Positions 1 to 10,077 of a stretch of DNA of 64,000 bases are shown here, piece after piece (position 1 is the stretch's first letter; each line of letters begins with the position of its first letter). The position numbers and the translations under genes were made by a program. The notes below the pieces were generated by a model, which saw only the letters and a program-made list of their open reading frames with translations, was not told the DNA's origin and searched no databases. The stretch is taken from the NCBI RefSeq assembly GCF_002903165.1, contig NZ_PPSK01000012.1:1-64000 (forward strand), read 5' to 3'. The stretch is from Halopseudomonas oceani. Lineage in GTDB: Bacteria > Pseudomonadota > Gammaproteobacteria > Pseudomonadales > Pseudomonadaceae.

Positions 1-3000
1 GGCATCGGCGCTGCGACCCTGAGCGCCAATCTGGAAAACAACAACGTTACTCTGGCCACCGTCGACGACGGCACCGAGCCCGGCGATATGTACGTCAACG
101 GTGCAGTGAGCTGGAGCGCCGACCACACCCTCAGCCTAAACGCCCACAACGACATTCACATCAATGAAGCCATCACCGCGACCAACGGCGGCCTGACCCT
201 GAATGCCGGCGGCGCGATCAGCGCAGACGGCGCGGTGAACGTCGGCACCTTTAATCTGCAAAGCGGCGCCTGGAGCCAGTTGGGCGCTACGCTGGCAGAC
301 TTTTCTGCCCGGGACTTCCAGCTCAACACCACCAATGCCAGCTTCCTGCGCGCCAACGGCGGTGACGGCAGCGACGGCAACGCCTACCAGATTGTTGATC
401 TCTACGGCCTGCAGGGCATCGCCTCGCGCAACCTGTTAAGCAGCCACTTCGCGCTGAGCAACGATATCGACGCCAGCGGCACCGCCAACTGGAATGGCGG
501 GGCGGGTTTTTTGCCTATTGGGGACGATACCAATCACTACACCGGCAGCTTTGATGGCCAGGGTCACATTATCAATGGCCTGACCATCAACCGCCCCAAT
601 ACCGATAACGTGGGCCTGTTTGGGGTGATCTCCGCTAGCCAGATCAGCAATATCGGGCTAACTAACGCCACCATCACCGGACAAACCGTAGTTGGCGGGC
701 TAGTTGGTAGCGGGACTAATAACAGCCGCATCAGCCACAGCTCGGTGATGGGCGACCTGGAGGGGGCTTTTGATGTTGGCGCGCTGGCTGGAGCCTTCAA
801 CGGCACCATCGAACATAGCCACAGCGGCGGTAGCGTGGTTGGCTATGTCGAAAGAACAGGCGGCCTGGTTGGCAGCATGACTGGACAAATCAGCGATAGC
901 TACTCCACCGCCACTGTGGCAGCCGGGTCGCGAGACGTTGGCGGCCTCGTCGGTGTGATGAATGGCACCATCACCGCCAGCCATGCCGGTGGCAACGTAA
1001 GCGGTGCTACGTACATCGGCGGCCTGGTTGGGAGGAATGACAGCACAGGCACGATCAATCAGAGCTATGCCACCGGTTCAGTTAGCGGCGCCTATGCCAC
1101 TGGTGGGCTGGTTGGCATGAATTTCGGTACGATCAACCAAAGTTATGTCACTGGGCGAGTCAGCGGCTTCCAATACGCCGGTGCACTCATCGGCACCCGG
1201 GAGAGTGGCACCATCATCACCAACAGCTACTGGAACACCGAGGCCAGCGGCCAGGCCAGCCCAGTGGGTGCAGGAAGCTCCACCGGCATCACCGGCCTCA
1301 CCACCGCGCAGATGTTCGACGCCGCCAACTTCAGCGGCTTCGACTTTGCCGGCACCTGGGCCAACGCAGACGATCAAACCACCCCCTACCTGCGCGCGCT
1401 GGTCGGCAACCGGGTGTTCAACAAAAACGACCTGCCCACCGGCACCATCGACGCCATCAACCGCCCGGCGCTCTATACCGTGATCCAGAACGTCGAGCAG
1501 CTACAGGCCATGCGCGACGACGTCACGGCCAACTACCTTCTTGGCAATCATATCGACGCCACCGCTACCGTTAGCTGGAATGGCGGCGCGGGATTTGATC
1601 CAATTGCCCCGCCTTATACCGGCCATTTCGATGGTCTGGGTCATATCATCGATGGCCTCACCATCAATCGTCCTGAAAAAAATGACGTCGGTCTGTTTGC
1701 GGTGATGACCGGAGGTCAGATCCGCAATACCCACCTGCACAATGCATCGATCACGGGGCGAGAAAATGTCGGCGGTCTTGTGGGGGAACTTTTCGATCAG
1801 AGTCAGGGGGGCACCAGGGGCCGGATCATTCACAGCTCGGTGGCGGGAACCATCACCGGCAACATCGCGGTGGGTGGCTTGGTCGGTCAATCCGAAGGCT
1901 CAATTGAACAGAGCTATGCGACAGCCGACGTCTCTGGCGAGGCGGGTGTGGGCGGGCTAGTCGGCGCCTCCTATGGGGACATTACGCAAAGCTATGCCAC
2001 CGGCGATGTCAGCGGCGTTGAGGTATCAGTTGGCGGGCTGGTGGGCGCGAATTTCGGTGTTATCAACCAGAGCTACGCCAGCGGACGGGTCACCGGCGAT
2101 AGTGTCGGCGGCTTCGTTGGCTATCAGATTGGCAACGGCGTCACCGACAGCTACTGGAATGTCGACAGCAGCGGCCAGGCCAACGGGGTGGGTTTCGGCA
2201 GCAGCACAGGCGCCACTGGCCTCACCACCGCACAAATGCTGCAAGCCGACAGCTTCACTGGCTGGGATATTGATGCCCAAGGCGGCACGGGTACGGTCTG
2301 GCGTATCTACGAAGGTTATACCGCCCCGCTACTGCGTCACTTTTTGACCGCCCTTGAAGTCACCGGCGACACCATAACAACGACCTACAACGGCACTAAC
2401 CAGTCCGGCACCTGGAGCGCCGCCGGCGAGTACGATTCTGACCGTATCTTTGGCCAGGTAGGCGGCGGACGCAACTCCGGCACCTATGCGCTCGACATGA
2501 ACGGTTTGTACTCCGATCAGCAAGGCTACGACCTGATCATCACAGATGGCGGCACCCTGACCATCAACAAGGCCCAAGCCACCGTCACCGCCAACAGCGG
2601 TACAACTACCTATAATGGCACTGAGCAGAGTGTTAGCGGCTTTACTGTTGATGGGCTGGTTAACGGCGAGGATGCTAGTGTGCTCAGCGGTGTCACCACC
2701 AGCGGCGGTAAGGGCACCAATGCGGGTAGCTACACCCTGACCGCCAGCGGCACCGACGGCAACTACGAGCTGAACTTTGTCGATGGTGCACTGACCATCA
2801 ACAAGGCCAAAGCTACCGTCACCGCTCACAGCGGTACCACCACCTACAACGGTACCGAGCAGAGTGTTGATGGCTTTACCGTAGAGGGGCTGGTTAACGG
2901 CGAGGATGTCAGTGTGCTCACCGGCGTCACCACCAGCGGCGGTAAAGGCACTAACGCCGGCAGCTACACACTCACCGCCAGCGGCACCGACGGCAACTAC

Positions 3001-4134
3001 GAGCTGAGCTTTGTCAACGGCGCACTGACCATCAACAAGGCCAAAGCCACCGTCACCGCCAACAGCGGCACCACCACCTACAACGGTACCGAACAAAGCG
3101 TTGATGGCTTTACTGTCGACGGCCTGGTTAACGGCGAAGATGCCAGCGTGCTCAGCGGTGTCACCACCAGCGGCGGTAAAGGCACTAACGCCGGCAGCTA
3201 CACACTGACCGCCAGCGGCACCGACGGCAACTACGAGCTGAGCTTTGTCGACGGCACCCTCACCATCAACAAGGCCCAGGCCACCGTCACCGCCAACAGC
3301 GGCACCACTACCTACAACGGCACAGAACAGAGCGTTGATGGCTTTACCGTAGAGGGGCTGGTTAACGGCGAGGATGTCAGTGTGCTCACCGGCGTCACCA
3401 CCAGCGGCGGTAAAGGCACTAACGCCGGCAGCTACACACTCACCGCCAGCGGCACCGACGGCAACTACGAGCTGAGCTTTGTCAACGGCACCCTGACCAT
3501 CGAACGCAAGGCCATCACCGGCAACATCACTGCCGATGGCAAAACCTACGATGGCAGCACCTACGCCAACACCCACGGCACCCTGGACGGCGTAATCAGC
3601 GGCGATGATCTGCAGTTCAACACCTCTGGCGCCTTCGCTGACAAGCACGTCGGCACCGGCAAGCAGGTCACCGTCAGCGGCTCACTCGGTGGCGGTGATG
3701 CGGGCAACTATGTGCTCACCACCAACAGCAGCACCACCGCCAACATCGACCGCAAAACCATCACCGCCGACATCCGCGCCCTGGACAAGCTGTTTGACGG
3801 CTCGCTCGCGGCAACCCTCGAAGGCGTGCTCAACGGCACCATCAGCGGTGACGACGTTGCGCTGCAGCTCAGCGGTTTGTTCGCCAGCCTCACGCCGGGC
3901 GAGAACCGTGTGCTGGTCGATGCCTCACTGACCGGTGCTGACGCGGGCAACTACCAACTGGTCGCCCCGGATTCGGTAACGGCCAGCCTGCTGGGCGTTG
4001 TGCAGAACGAAGACTACCAATCGGCCAATGTGAGTCAGCCGCCTGAATCACGCCGGTTGAGTGCACCGGGCGACGCGGGCTATCAGCTCGACGTCGACGA
4101 CGATGCCCTGCATCTGCCCATGGCCAGCCGCTGA
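1..4134 (+). CDS. TPS-type giant adhesin, copy 1 (5' end outside window)
   Basis: The reading frame is open from base 1, so the gene starts upstream; 1377 C-terminal residues are visible. Its first visible residues match residue 344 onward of the next gene, so the missing part is probably the signal peptide and secretion head. Two GLUG-repeat blocks (VGGLVG followed by SYATG-type strings, about bases 640-1200 and 1740-2130) each follow a segment with the pattern NGGAGF...GLTINRP, suggesting an internal duplication. Then come a degenerate MBG-like unit, four 78-residue MBG repeats, a YDG-like domain (bases 3499-3744) and a conserved tail. I saw no cysteine. Known families: GLUG and MBG modules occur in large bacterial surface proteins. 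Inferred role: secreted or surface adhesin in biofilm or attachment. No transporter partner is in the window. Confidence 0.85.
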   Translation, partial: GIGAATLSANLENNNVTLATVDDGTEPGDMYVNGAVSWSADHTLSLNAHNDIHINEAITATNGGLTLNAGGAISADGAVNVGTFNLQSGAWSQLGATLADFSARDFQLNTTNASFLRANGGDGSDGNAYQIVDLYGLQGIASRNLLSSHFALSNDIDASGTANWNGGAGFLPIGDDTNHYTGSFDGQGHIINGLTINRPNTDNVGLFGVISASQISNIGLTNATITGQTVVGGLVGSGTNNSRISHSSVMGDLEGAFDVGALAGAFNGTIEHSHSGGSVVGYVERTGGLVGSMTGQISDSYSTATVAAGSRDVGGLVGVMNGTITASHAGGNVSGATYIGGLVGRNDSTGTINQSYATGSVSGAYATGGLVGMNFGTINQSYVTGRVSGFQYAGALIGTRESGTIITNSYWNTEASGQASPVGAGSSTGITGLTTAQMFDAANFSGFDFAGTWANADDQTTPYLRALVGNRVFNKNDLPTGTIDAINRPALYTVIQNVEQLQAMRDDVTANYLLGNHIDATATVSWNGGAGFDPIAPPYTGHFDGLGHIIDGLTINRPEKNDVGLFAVMTGGQIRNTHLHNASITGRENVGGLVGELFDQSQGGTRGRIIHSSVAGTITGNIAVGGLVGQSEGSIEQSYATADVSGEAGVGGLVGASYGDITQSYATGDVSGVEVSVGGLVGANFGVINQSYASGRVTGDSVGGFVGYQIGNGVTDSYWNVDSSGQANGVGFGSSTGATGLTTAQMLQADSFTGWDIDAQGGTGTVWRIYEGYTAPLLRHFLTALEVTGDTITTTYNGTNQSGTWSAAGEYDSDRIFGQVGGGRNSGTYALDMNGLYSDQQGYDLIITDGGTLTINKAQATVTANSGTTTYNGTEQSVSGFTVDGLVNGEDASVLSGVTTSGGKGTNAGSYTLTASGTDGNYELNFVDGALTINKAKATVTAHSGTTTYNGTEQSVDGFTVEGLVNGEDVSVLTGVTTSGGKGTNAGSYTLTASGTDGNYELSFVNGALTINKAKATVTANSGTTTYNGTEQSVDGFTVDGLVNGEDASVLSGVTTSGGKGTNAGSYTLTASGTDGNYELSFVDGTLTINKAQATVTANSGTTTYNGTEQSVDGFTVEGLVNGEDVSVLTGVTTSGGKGTNAGSYTLTASGTDGNYELSFVNGTLTIERKAITGNITADGKTYDGSTYANTHGTLDGVISGDDLQFNTSGAFADKHVGTGKQVTVSGSLGGGDAGNYVLTTNSSTTANIDRKTITADIRALDKLFDGSLAATLEGVLNGTISGDDVALQLSGLFASLTPGENRVLVDASLTGADAGNYQLVAPDSVTASLLGVVQNEDYQSANVSQPPESRRLSAPGDAGYQLDVDDDALHLPMASR
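2563..3498 (+). repeat. Four tandem 234-bp MBG repeats in adhesin copy 1
   Basis: Four in-frame units start at 2563, 2797, 3031 and 3265, each exactly 234 bp (78 residues), opening with INKA(Q/K)ATVTA and ending in a DGALT or NGTLT string. Units 2 and 4 are almost identical, including the DGFTVEGL and GEDVSVLTG variants. The exact length and near identity suggest recent expansion by unequal recombination. Confidence 0.95.
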
Positions 4135-5187
4135 GATGGCTTGATTGAAACGCCGCTGCCCTTCGCAGCGGCGTACTGAGTAATTAAGGGACCGTATATG
4201 AACCGCACAGCCAGACACCCCAACGTCGCCCCCACCGCCCTCGCGGTCGCCATCAGCCTGATCTCGGTCAGCCTGCACGCCGCCGACCTGCCCACCGGCG
4301 GCAATATCGTCGGTGGCTCCGGCAGCATCAGTCAGGATGGCAACAGCCTGAACGTGCAACAGAACAGCGACAAGCTGATCACCAACTGGGACAGCTTCGA
4401 CATTGGTGCGGGCAACACCGTCAATTTCCACCAGCCGGGCAGCGACTCGGTGGCGTTGAACCGGGTGATCGGTGAAGACGCCTCGGCGATCTACGGCAAC
4501 CTCAATGCCAACGGCAAGGTGTTTCTGGTCAACCCCAACGGCGTGTTGTTTGGTCAGGGGGCAGCGGTCAACGTGGGGTCGCTGGTGGCCTCGACCCTCA
4601 GCCTCAGTGATGAAGACTTTAACGACGGCGACTATCAGTTTCAGGGTGATGGTAACAACGCCGCCGTCATCAACCGCGGCACCCTAAATGCCGACCAGGG
4701 CGCGGTCGCCCTGCTCGGTGGGCAGGTCAGCAACCACGGCATTATTCAGGCCAATCAGGGCACGGTGGCACTAGCGGCCGGCGACAAGATCACCCTGGAC
4801 TTTGCCGGTGACGGCCTGCTCAACGTGACCGTGGATGAAGGCACCCTGAATGCACTGGCGGAGAACCACCAACTGGTTCGCGCCAACGGCGGCCAGGTGG
4901 TGATGACTGCCAACGCGACCAACGCCCTGCTGCAAACCGTAGTCAACAACACCGGGGTAATTGAAGCACACACCCTGGACAACCAGAGCGGCACCATCGT
5001 GCTCAAGGGTGGCTTTAACGGCGGCACGGTCAATGTGGCCGGCACGCTAGACGCCTCAGCGCCAAACAGCGGCGACGGCGGTTTTATCGACACTTCCGGC
5101 GCTCACGTCAAAATCGCTGGCGGCACCCAGGTCACCACCAAAGCCAACAATGGCACCACTGGCGAATGGCTGATCGACCCGACTGAT
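3745..5187 (+). repeat. Direct repeat copy A: adhesin tail, spacer and next adhesin head
   Basis: This stretch aligns without an offset change (displacement 4890 bp) to 8635-10077. It covers the conserved C-terminal tail of adhesin copy 1, the 63-bp spacer, and about the first 330 codons of copy 2. Similarity ends abruptly after the sequence encoding LIDPTDF. It is the footprint of tandem gene duplication and a substrate for homologous recombination. Confidence 0.9.
4135..4197 (+). promoter_or_regulatory. Conserved adhesin intergenic spacer with hairpin and RBS
   Basis: The spacer carries a perfect 10-bp inverted repeat (ACGCCGCTGC at 4150-4159, its complement at 4165-4174, 5-nt loop) with no T-run after it, then an AAGGGA ribosome-binding site at 4186-4191, six bases before the ATG. 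The same spacer, with one visible base change, recurs at 9025-9087. With no U-tract, it looks like an mRNA-processing or stabilising hairpin inside a three-gene transcript rather than a strong terminator; this is inference. Confidence 0.6.
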
Positions 5188-8100
5188 TTTTACATTACCG
5201 ACAGCAACGACCCGCAAACCGCCAGCGGCATCGGCGCTGCGACCCTAAGCGCCAATCTGGAAAACAACAACGTTACCCTGGCCACCGTCGACGACGGCAC
5301 CGAGCCCGGCGATATGTACGTCAACGGTGAGCTCAGCTGGGATGCAGCAACCATTCTCGAGCTGAGAGCCCATCGCAATCTGCATATCAATAAAGCAATT
5401 ACTGCCGTTAACGGCCATCTGCGCTTGAATGCAACCAGTGAGGTCACCGCCGACGGCGCGATTGATACCGCCAGCTTCGCTCTCTTGCGCGGCACTTGGA
5501 AGCAGCTCGGGCCCGAACTACCTGATTTTGATACCGGCATCTTTTACATTTCAACAGCAAACTCCACCTTTATTCGCGCTTTAGGTGGAAGTGGCGCGAC
5601 TACCGATCCTTATCAGTTGACCGATATTTATGGTGTGCAGGGCATCGCGACTCACAACCTACTCACCAAGAGTTTTGTCCTGGCCAATGACATTGATGCC
5701 AGCGGAACTATTAACTGGGCTGGCGGGGCCGGTTTTGTCCCGATTAGTGATAATTACAACTACTTCACCGGAAACTTTTCTGGCCAGGGTCACGTCATTC
5801 GCGACCTGTATATTTTTCGGCCAACCTGGACCAACGTGGGGTTATTCGGCAGAGCAGACCCAGGATCGAGCATCAGTAACGTTGGGCTGGAGAATGTAAA
5901 CATTGTCGGTGGATCTTATGTTGGCGCTCTTGCTGGGTACAACGCCGCCAACATTTCCCAGACCTATGCGACCGGCACGGTCACGGGCCGTGGCGATAGA
6001 GTGGGAGGTCTGATTGGCAGCACAGCATATGCGCCCAACATCCTCAACTCATGGACCGACGTCACCGTCAGCGCCACTGGCAGCCAAGTAGGGGGGCTTG
6101 CAGGAAGAACGAGTGGAGGCGTAGTTGCCAACTCCTTCGCCTTGGGTGACGTGACAGGCCATGACATGGTCGGCGGTCTGGTTGGTAATGCAATCAGCAA
6201 GTACTACGGAAACTATGCCTCCGGCAAAGTTACAGGATGGAGCGAAGTAGGCGGCCTACTCGGCAGTTTCGCTGGGGGCAGTCCCGGCGATTACGACCTC
6301 GCCAACTCCTACGCCACCGGTGATGTCATTGGTTCAGGCGACTCGGTTGGCGGTCTGATCGGCTGGAACTCATTGAAAGTTAGTAACGCCTACGCAACGG
6401 GCAACGTAATTGGCAGAAATTATGTTGGCGGCCTGGTCGGTCAACACAGTGCTCGCCAAGGCAACAGTTACCTCACTATCGAGTCGGCCTACGCCACCGG
6501 CACCGTCCAGGCCAACACCAGCGACGTCGGTGCTCTGGTGGGCAAGAGTGATGCGGCCATCACCGTATCCTTTTTCAATCAAGACAAAAACCCGCTATTG
6601 GCTGCCGTCGGATTGGGCTCCAGTGACGGCACGACCAGTCTGACGACTGCCCAAATGATGGATCTCGACAGCTTCAGCACCGCCTGGGGCTCAGCGATCG
6701 ACGCCGATGGCGGGACCGGCAGCGTCTGGCGCATCTACGATGGCTCCACTACCCCACTGCTGCGCAGCTTCCTGACGCCGCTTACCATTGACGGCGGCAA
6801 TACCACGGTCACCTACAACGGGTTGGTGCAGACAGGACAGTGGACGGCCAGCGCCGAGTACGACGCCAATTTGCTTCTGGGCAATGAGATCGTTGGCAAG
6901 AAAAATGTCGGTAGCTATGAGCTGGATCTAGGGGGGCTTTACTCCAGCCAGCAGGGCTATGACCTGGTTGTCAGCAATGGCACTCTGACCATCAACAAGG
7001 CTAAGGCCACCGTCACCGCCAACAGCGGTACCACCACCTATAACGGCACCGAGCAGAGCATCAGTGGCTTTACTGTTGATGGGCTGGTTAACGGTGAAGA
7101 TGAAAGCGTGGTCACCGGCGTCACCACCAGCGGCGGCAAGGGCACCAACGCCGGTAGTTATGTGCTTACGGTCAGCGGCGGCAGCGCCGATAACTACGAG
7201 CTGAGCTTTGTCAACGGCGCCCTCACCATCAACAAGGCCAAAGCCATTGTCACCGCTAACAGCGGCACCACCACCTATAACGGCACCGAGCAAAGCGTCA
7301 GTGGCTTTACTGTTGACGGCCTCGTCAACGGTGAAGATGAAAGCGTGGTCGCCGGCGTCACCACCAGCGGTGGCAAGGGCACCAACGCCGGTAGCTATGT
7401 GCTTACGGTCAGCGGCGGCAGCGCCGATAACTACGAGCTGAGCTTTGTCGACGGCACCCTGACCATCAACAAGGCCCAGGCCACCGTCACCGCCAACAGC
7501 GGTACCACCACCTACAACGGTACCGAGCAGAGCGTCAGTGGCTTTACTGTTAACGGCCTGGTCAACGGTGAAGATGAAAGCGTGGTCACCGGCGTGACCA
7601 CCAGCGGTGGCAAGGGCACCAACGCCGGTAGCTATGTGCTTACGGTCGGCGGCGGCAGCGCCGACAACTACGAGCTGAGCTTTGTCAACGGCACCCTGAC
7701 CATCAACAAGGCCCAGGCCACCGTCACTGCCAACAGCGGCACCACCACCTACAACGGCACCGAGCAAAGCGTCAGCGGCTTTACCGTCGACGGGCTGGTC
7801 AACGGCGAGGATGCCAGTGTGCTTACCGGCGTCACCACCAGCGGCGGCAAGGGCACTAACGCCGGCAGCTACGTACTGACCGCCAGTGGCAGCGACGGTA
7901 ACTACGAGCTGAGCTTTGTCGACGGTGCACTGACCATCAACAAGGCCCAGGCCACCGTGACGGCCAACAGCAGCACCACTACCTATAGCGGCACCGAGCA
8001 AAACGGCACTGGCTTTACTGTCAACGGGCTGGTTAACGGCGAAGACCAAAGCGTGCTGTCTGACGTCATCGTCAGCGGTGGCGGACGCAACGCCGGCACC

Positions 8101-9024
8101 TACGTATTGACCGCCAGCGGCACCGACGGCAACTACGAGCTTAGCTTCGTCAACGGCACCCTGACCATCAACAAGGCCCAGGCCACCGTCACCGCCAACA
8201 GCGGTACCACCACCTACAACGGTACCGAGCAGAGTGTTAGCGGCTTTACTGTCGACGGGCTGGTTAACGGCGAAGATCAAAGCGTACTGACTGGCGTGAC
8301 CACCAGCGGCGGCAAGGGCACTAACGCCGGCAGCTACGTACTGACCGCCAGTGGCAGCGACGGTAACTACGAGCTGAGCTTTGTCGACGGTGCACTGACC
8401 ATCAACAAGGCCCAGGCCACCGTGACGGCCAACAGCGGCACCACTACCTACAACGGCACCGAGCAGAGCGTCAGCGGCTTTACCGTCGATGGGTTGGTTA
8501 ACGGCGAGGATGCCAGTGTGCTCACCGGCGTCACCACCAGCGGCGGCACGGGCACCAACGCTGGCACCTACGTATTGACCGCCAGCGGCAGCGACGGCAA
8601 CTACGAGCTGACCTTTGTCGACGGTGCCCTGACCATCGACCGCAAGACCATCACCGCCGACATCCGCGCCCTAGACAAGCTGTTCGACGGCTCGCTCGCG
8701 GCAACCCTCGAAGGTGTGTTGAACGGCACCATCAGCGGTGACGACGTTGCGCTGCAGCTCAGCGGTTTGTTCGCCAGCCTCAAGCCGGGCGAGAACCGCG
8801 TGCTGATCGATGCCTCACTGACCGGTGCTGACGCAGGCAACTACCAACTGGTCGCCCCGGATTCGGTAACGGCCAGCCTGCTGGGCTTTGTGCAGAACGA
8901 AGACTACCAATCGGCCAATGTGAGTCAGCCGCCTGAATCACGCCAGTTGAGTGCACCGGGTGACACGGGCTATCAGCTCGACGTCGACGAGGATGCCCTG
9001 CATCTGCCCATGGCCAGCCGCTGA
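4198..9024 (+). CDS. TPS-type giant adhesin, copy 2
   Basis: The complete 1608-residue protein has a signal peptide (residues 1 to about 29, cleavage near HAA/D). A haemagglutination-activity (TPS secretion) domain follows at about residues 30-150, with the hallmark NPNG at 112-115 followed by VLFGQGA. A beta-helical stretch runs to about 330, then a GLUG-type region (VGGLVG, VGGLIG; about bases 5890-6540), seven MBG repeats and the conserved tail ending LHLPMASR. There is no YDG domain before the tail, unlike copies 1 and 3. I saw no cysteine and no autotransporter barrel. The start is supported by AAGGGA six bases upstream. Known family: TpsA proteins cross the outer membrane through an Omp85-type TpsB partner, which is not in the window. 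Role inferred: attachment or biofilm. Confidence 0.88.
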   Translation: MNRTARHPNVAPTALAVAISLISVSLHAADLPTGGNIVGGSGSISQDGNSLNVQQNSDKLITNWDSFDIGAGNTVNFHQPGSDSVALNRVIGEDASAIYGNLNANGKVFLVNPNGVLFGQGAAVNVGSLVASTLSLSDEDFNDGDYQFQGDGNNAAVINRGTLNADQGAVALLGGQVSNHGIIQANQGTVALAAGDKITLDFAGDGLLNVTVDEGTLNALAENHQLVRANGGQVVMTANATNALLQTVVNNTGVIEAHTLDNQSGTIVLKGGFNGGTVNVAGTLDASAPNSGDGGFIDTSGAHVKIAGGTQVTTKANNGTTGEWLIDPTDFYITDSNDPQTASGIGAATLSANLENNNVTLATVDDGTEPGDMYVNGELSWDAATILELRAHRNLHINKAITAVNGHLRLNATSEVTADGAIDTASFALLRGTWKQLGPELPDFDTGIFYISTANSTFIRALGGSGATTDPYQLTDIYGVQGIATHNLLTKSFVLANDIDASGTINWAGGAGFVPISDNYNYFTGNFSGQGHVIRDLYIFRPTWTNVGLFGRADPGSSISNVGLENVNIVGGSYVGALAGYNAANISQTYATGTVTGRGDRVGGLIGSTAYAPNILNSWTDVTVSATGSQVGGLAGRTSGGVVANSFALGDVTGHDMVGGLVGNAISKYYGNYASGKVTGWSEVGGLLGSFAGGSPGDYDLANSYATGDVIGSGDSVGGLIGWNSLKVSNAYATGNVIGRNYVGGLVGQHSARQGNSYLTIESAYATGTVQANTSDVGALVGKSDAAITVSFFNQDKNPLLAAVGLGSSDGTTSLTTAQMMDLDSFSTAWGSAIDADGGTGSVWRIYDGSTTPLLRSFLTPLTIDGGNTTVTYNGLVQTGQWTASAEYDANLLLGNEIVGKKNVGSYELDLGGLYSSQQGYDLVVSNGTLTINKAKATVTANSGTTTYNGTEQSISGFTVDGLVNGEDESVVTGVTTSGGKGTNAGSYVLTVSGGSADNYELSFVNGALTINKAKAIVTANSGTTTYNGTEQSVSGFTVDGLVNGEDESVVAGVTTSGGKGTNAGSYVLTVSGGSADNYELSFVDGTLTINKAQATVTANSGTTTYNGTEQSVSGFTVNGLVNGEDESVVTGVTTSGGKGTNAGSYVLTVGGGSADNYELSFVNGTLTINKAQATVTANSGTTTYNGTEQSVSGFTVDGLVNGEDASVLTGVTTSGGKGTNAGSYVLTASGSDGNYELSFVDGALTINKAQATVTANSSTTTYSGTEQNGTGFTVNGLVNGEDQSVLSDVIVSGGGRNAGTYVLTASGTDGNYELSFVNGTLTINKAQATVTANSGTTTYNGTEQSVSGFTVDGLVNGEDQSVLTGVTTSGGKGTNAGSYVLTASGSDGNYELSFVDGALTINKAQATVTANSGTTTYNGTEQSVSGFTVDGLVNGEDASVLTGVTTSGGTGTNAGTYVLTASGSDGNYELTFVDGALTIDRKTITADIRALDKLFDGSLAATLEGVLNGTISGDDVALQLSGLFASLKPGENRVLIDASLTGADAGNYQLVAPDSVTASLLGFVQNEDYQSANVSQPPESRQLSAPGDTGYQLDVDEDALHLPMASR
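6991..8634 (+). repeat. Seven tandem MBG repeats in adhesin copy 2
   Basis: Units start at 6991, 7228, 7465, 7702, 7936, 8167 and 8401. The first three are 237 bp (with a GGSADN insertion variant) and most of the rest are 234 bp. The unit at 7936 is 231 bp and the most diverged (SSTTTYSGTEQNGTGFTV, and GGGRNAG in place of GGKGTNAG). Length classes cluster, so duplication probably spread from neighbours. Confidence 0.95.
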
Positions 9025-10077
9025 GATGGCTTGATAGAAACGCCGCTGCCCTTCGCAGCGGCGTACTGAGTAATTAAGGGACCGTATATGAACCGCACAG
9101 CCAGACACCCCAACTTCGCCCCCACCGCCCTGGCCATCGCCATCAGCCTGAGTGCAGCCAACCTGCATGCTGCAGACCTGCCCACCGGCGGCAATATCGT
9201 CGGCGGTTCCGGCAGCATCAGCCAGGCTGGCAACAGCCTGAACGTGCAGCAGAACAGCGACAAGCTGATCACCAACTGGGACAGCTTCGACATTGGCGCG
9301 GGCCATACGGTCAACTTCTACCAGCCGGGCAGCAACTCGGTGGCGTTGAACCGGGTGATCGGCGAAGACGCCTCGGCGATCTACGGCAACCTCAACGCCA
9401 ACGGCAAGGTCTTTCTGGTCAACCCCAACGGCGTGCTGTTTGGGCAGGGTGCGGCGGTCAACGTCGGTGCACTGGTGGCCTCGACCCTCAGCCTCAGTGA
9501 TGAAGACTTCAATAACGGCGACTATCAGTTTCAGGGTGATGGTAACAACGCCGCCGTCATCAACCGCGGCACCCTCAATGCCGACCAGGGCGCGGTCGCC
9601 CTGCTCGGTGGGCAGGTCAGCAACCACGGCATTATTCAGGCCAATCAGGGCACAGTAGCGCTGGCCGCTGGCGACAAGATCACCCTGGACTTTGCCGGTG
9701 ACGGCCTGCTCAACGTGACCGTGGATGAAGGCACCCTGAATGCGCTGGTGGAAAACCACCAACTGGTTCGCGCCAACGGCGGCCAGGTGGTGATGACCGC
9801 CAACGCCACCAACGCCCTGCTGCAAACCGTAGTCAACAACACCGGGGTAATTGAAGCACACACCCTGGACAACCAGAGCGGCACCATCGTGCTCAAGGGT
9901 GGCTTTAACGGCGGCACGGTGAATGTGGCCGGCACACTGGACGCCTCAGCGCCAAACAGCGGCGACGGCGGTTTTATCGACACCTCCGGCGCCCACGTCA
10001 AAATCGCTGGCGGCACCCAGGTCACTACCAAAGCCAACAACGGCACCACTGGCGAATGGCTGATCGACCCGACCGAT
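8635..10077 (+). repeat. Direct repeat copy B: adhesin tail, spacer and head
   Basis: Partner of 3745-5187 at a displacement of 4890 bp. It covers the tail of adhesin copy 2, the spacer with the same hairpin (arms 9040-9049 and 9055-9064) and RBS, and the head of copy 3. Differences are scattered single-base changes. Recombination between the two copies would delete or duplicate exactly one adhesin gene. Confidence 0.9.
9025..9087 (+). promoter_or_regulatory. Second copy of the adhesin spacer (hairpin and RBS)
   Basis: Near-identical to 4135-4197: a 10-bp hairpin at 9040-9064 with no U-tract and an AAGGGA Shine-Dalgarno before the ATG at 9088. Its preservation in both gaps suggests the spacer was duplicated with the genes and may set translation or mRNA stability of the downstream adhesin. 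Confidence 0.6.

Noticed and set aside
2563-3498. Regular tandem repeats as a possible CRISPR array
   Set aside because: Units are 234 bp, contiguous, in frame and encode a protein domain; there are no short repeats with unique spacers and no cas genes.
2329-3648. Long minus-strand open frame of 439 codons opposite the MBG repeats, with similar ones at 6928-8280 and 11644-12702
   Set aside because: They mirror the repeat structure and GC-rich codon use of the adhesin genes, have no ribosome site and show only low-complexity Val/Gly/Ala strings.
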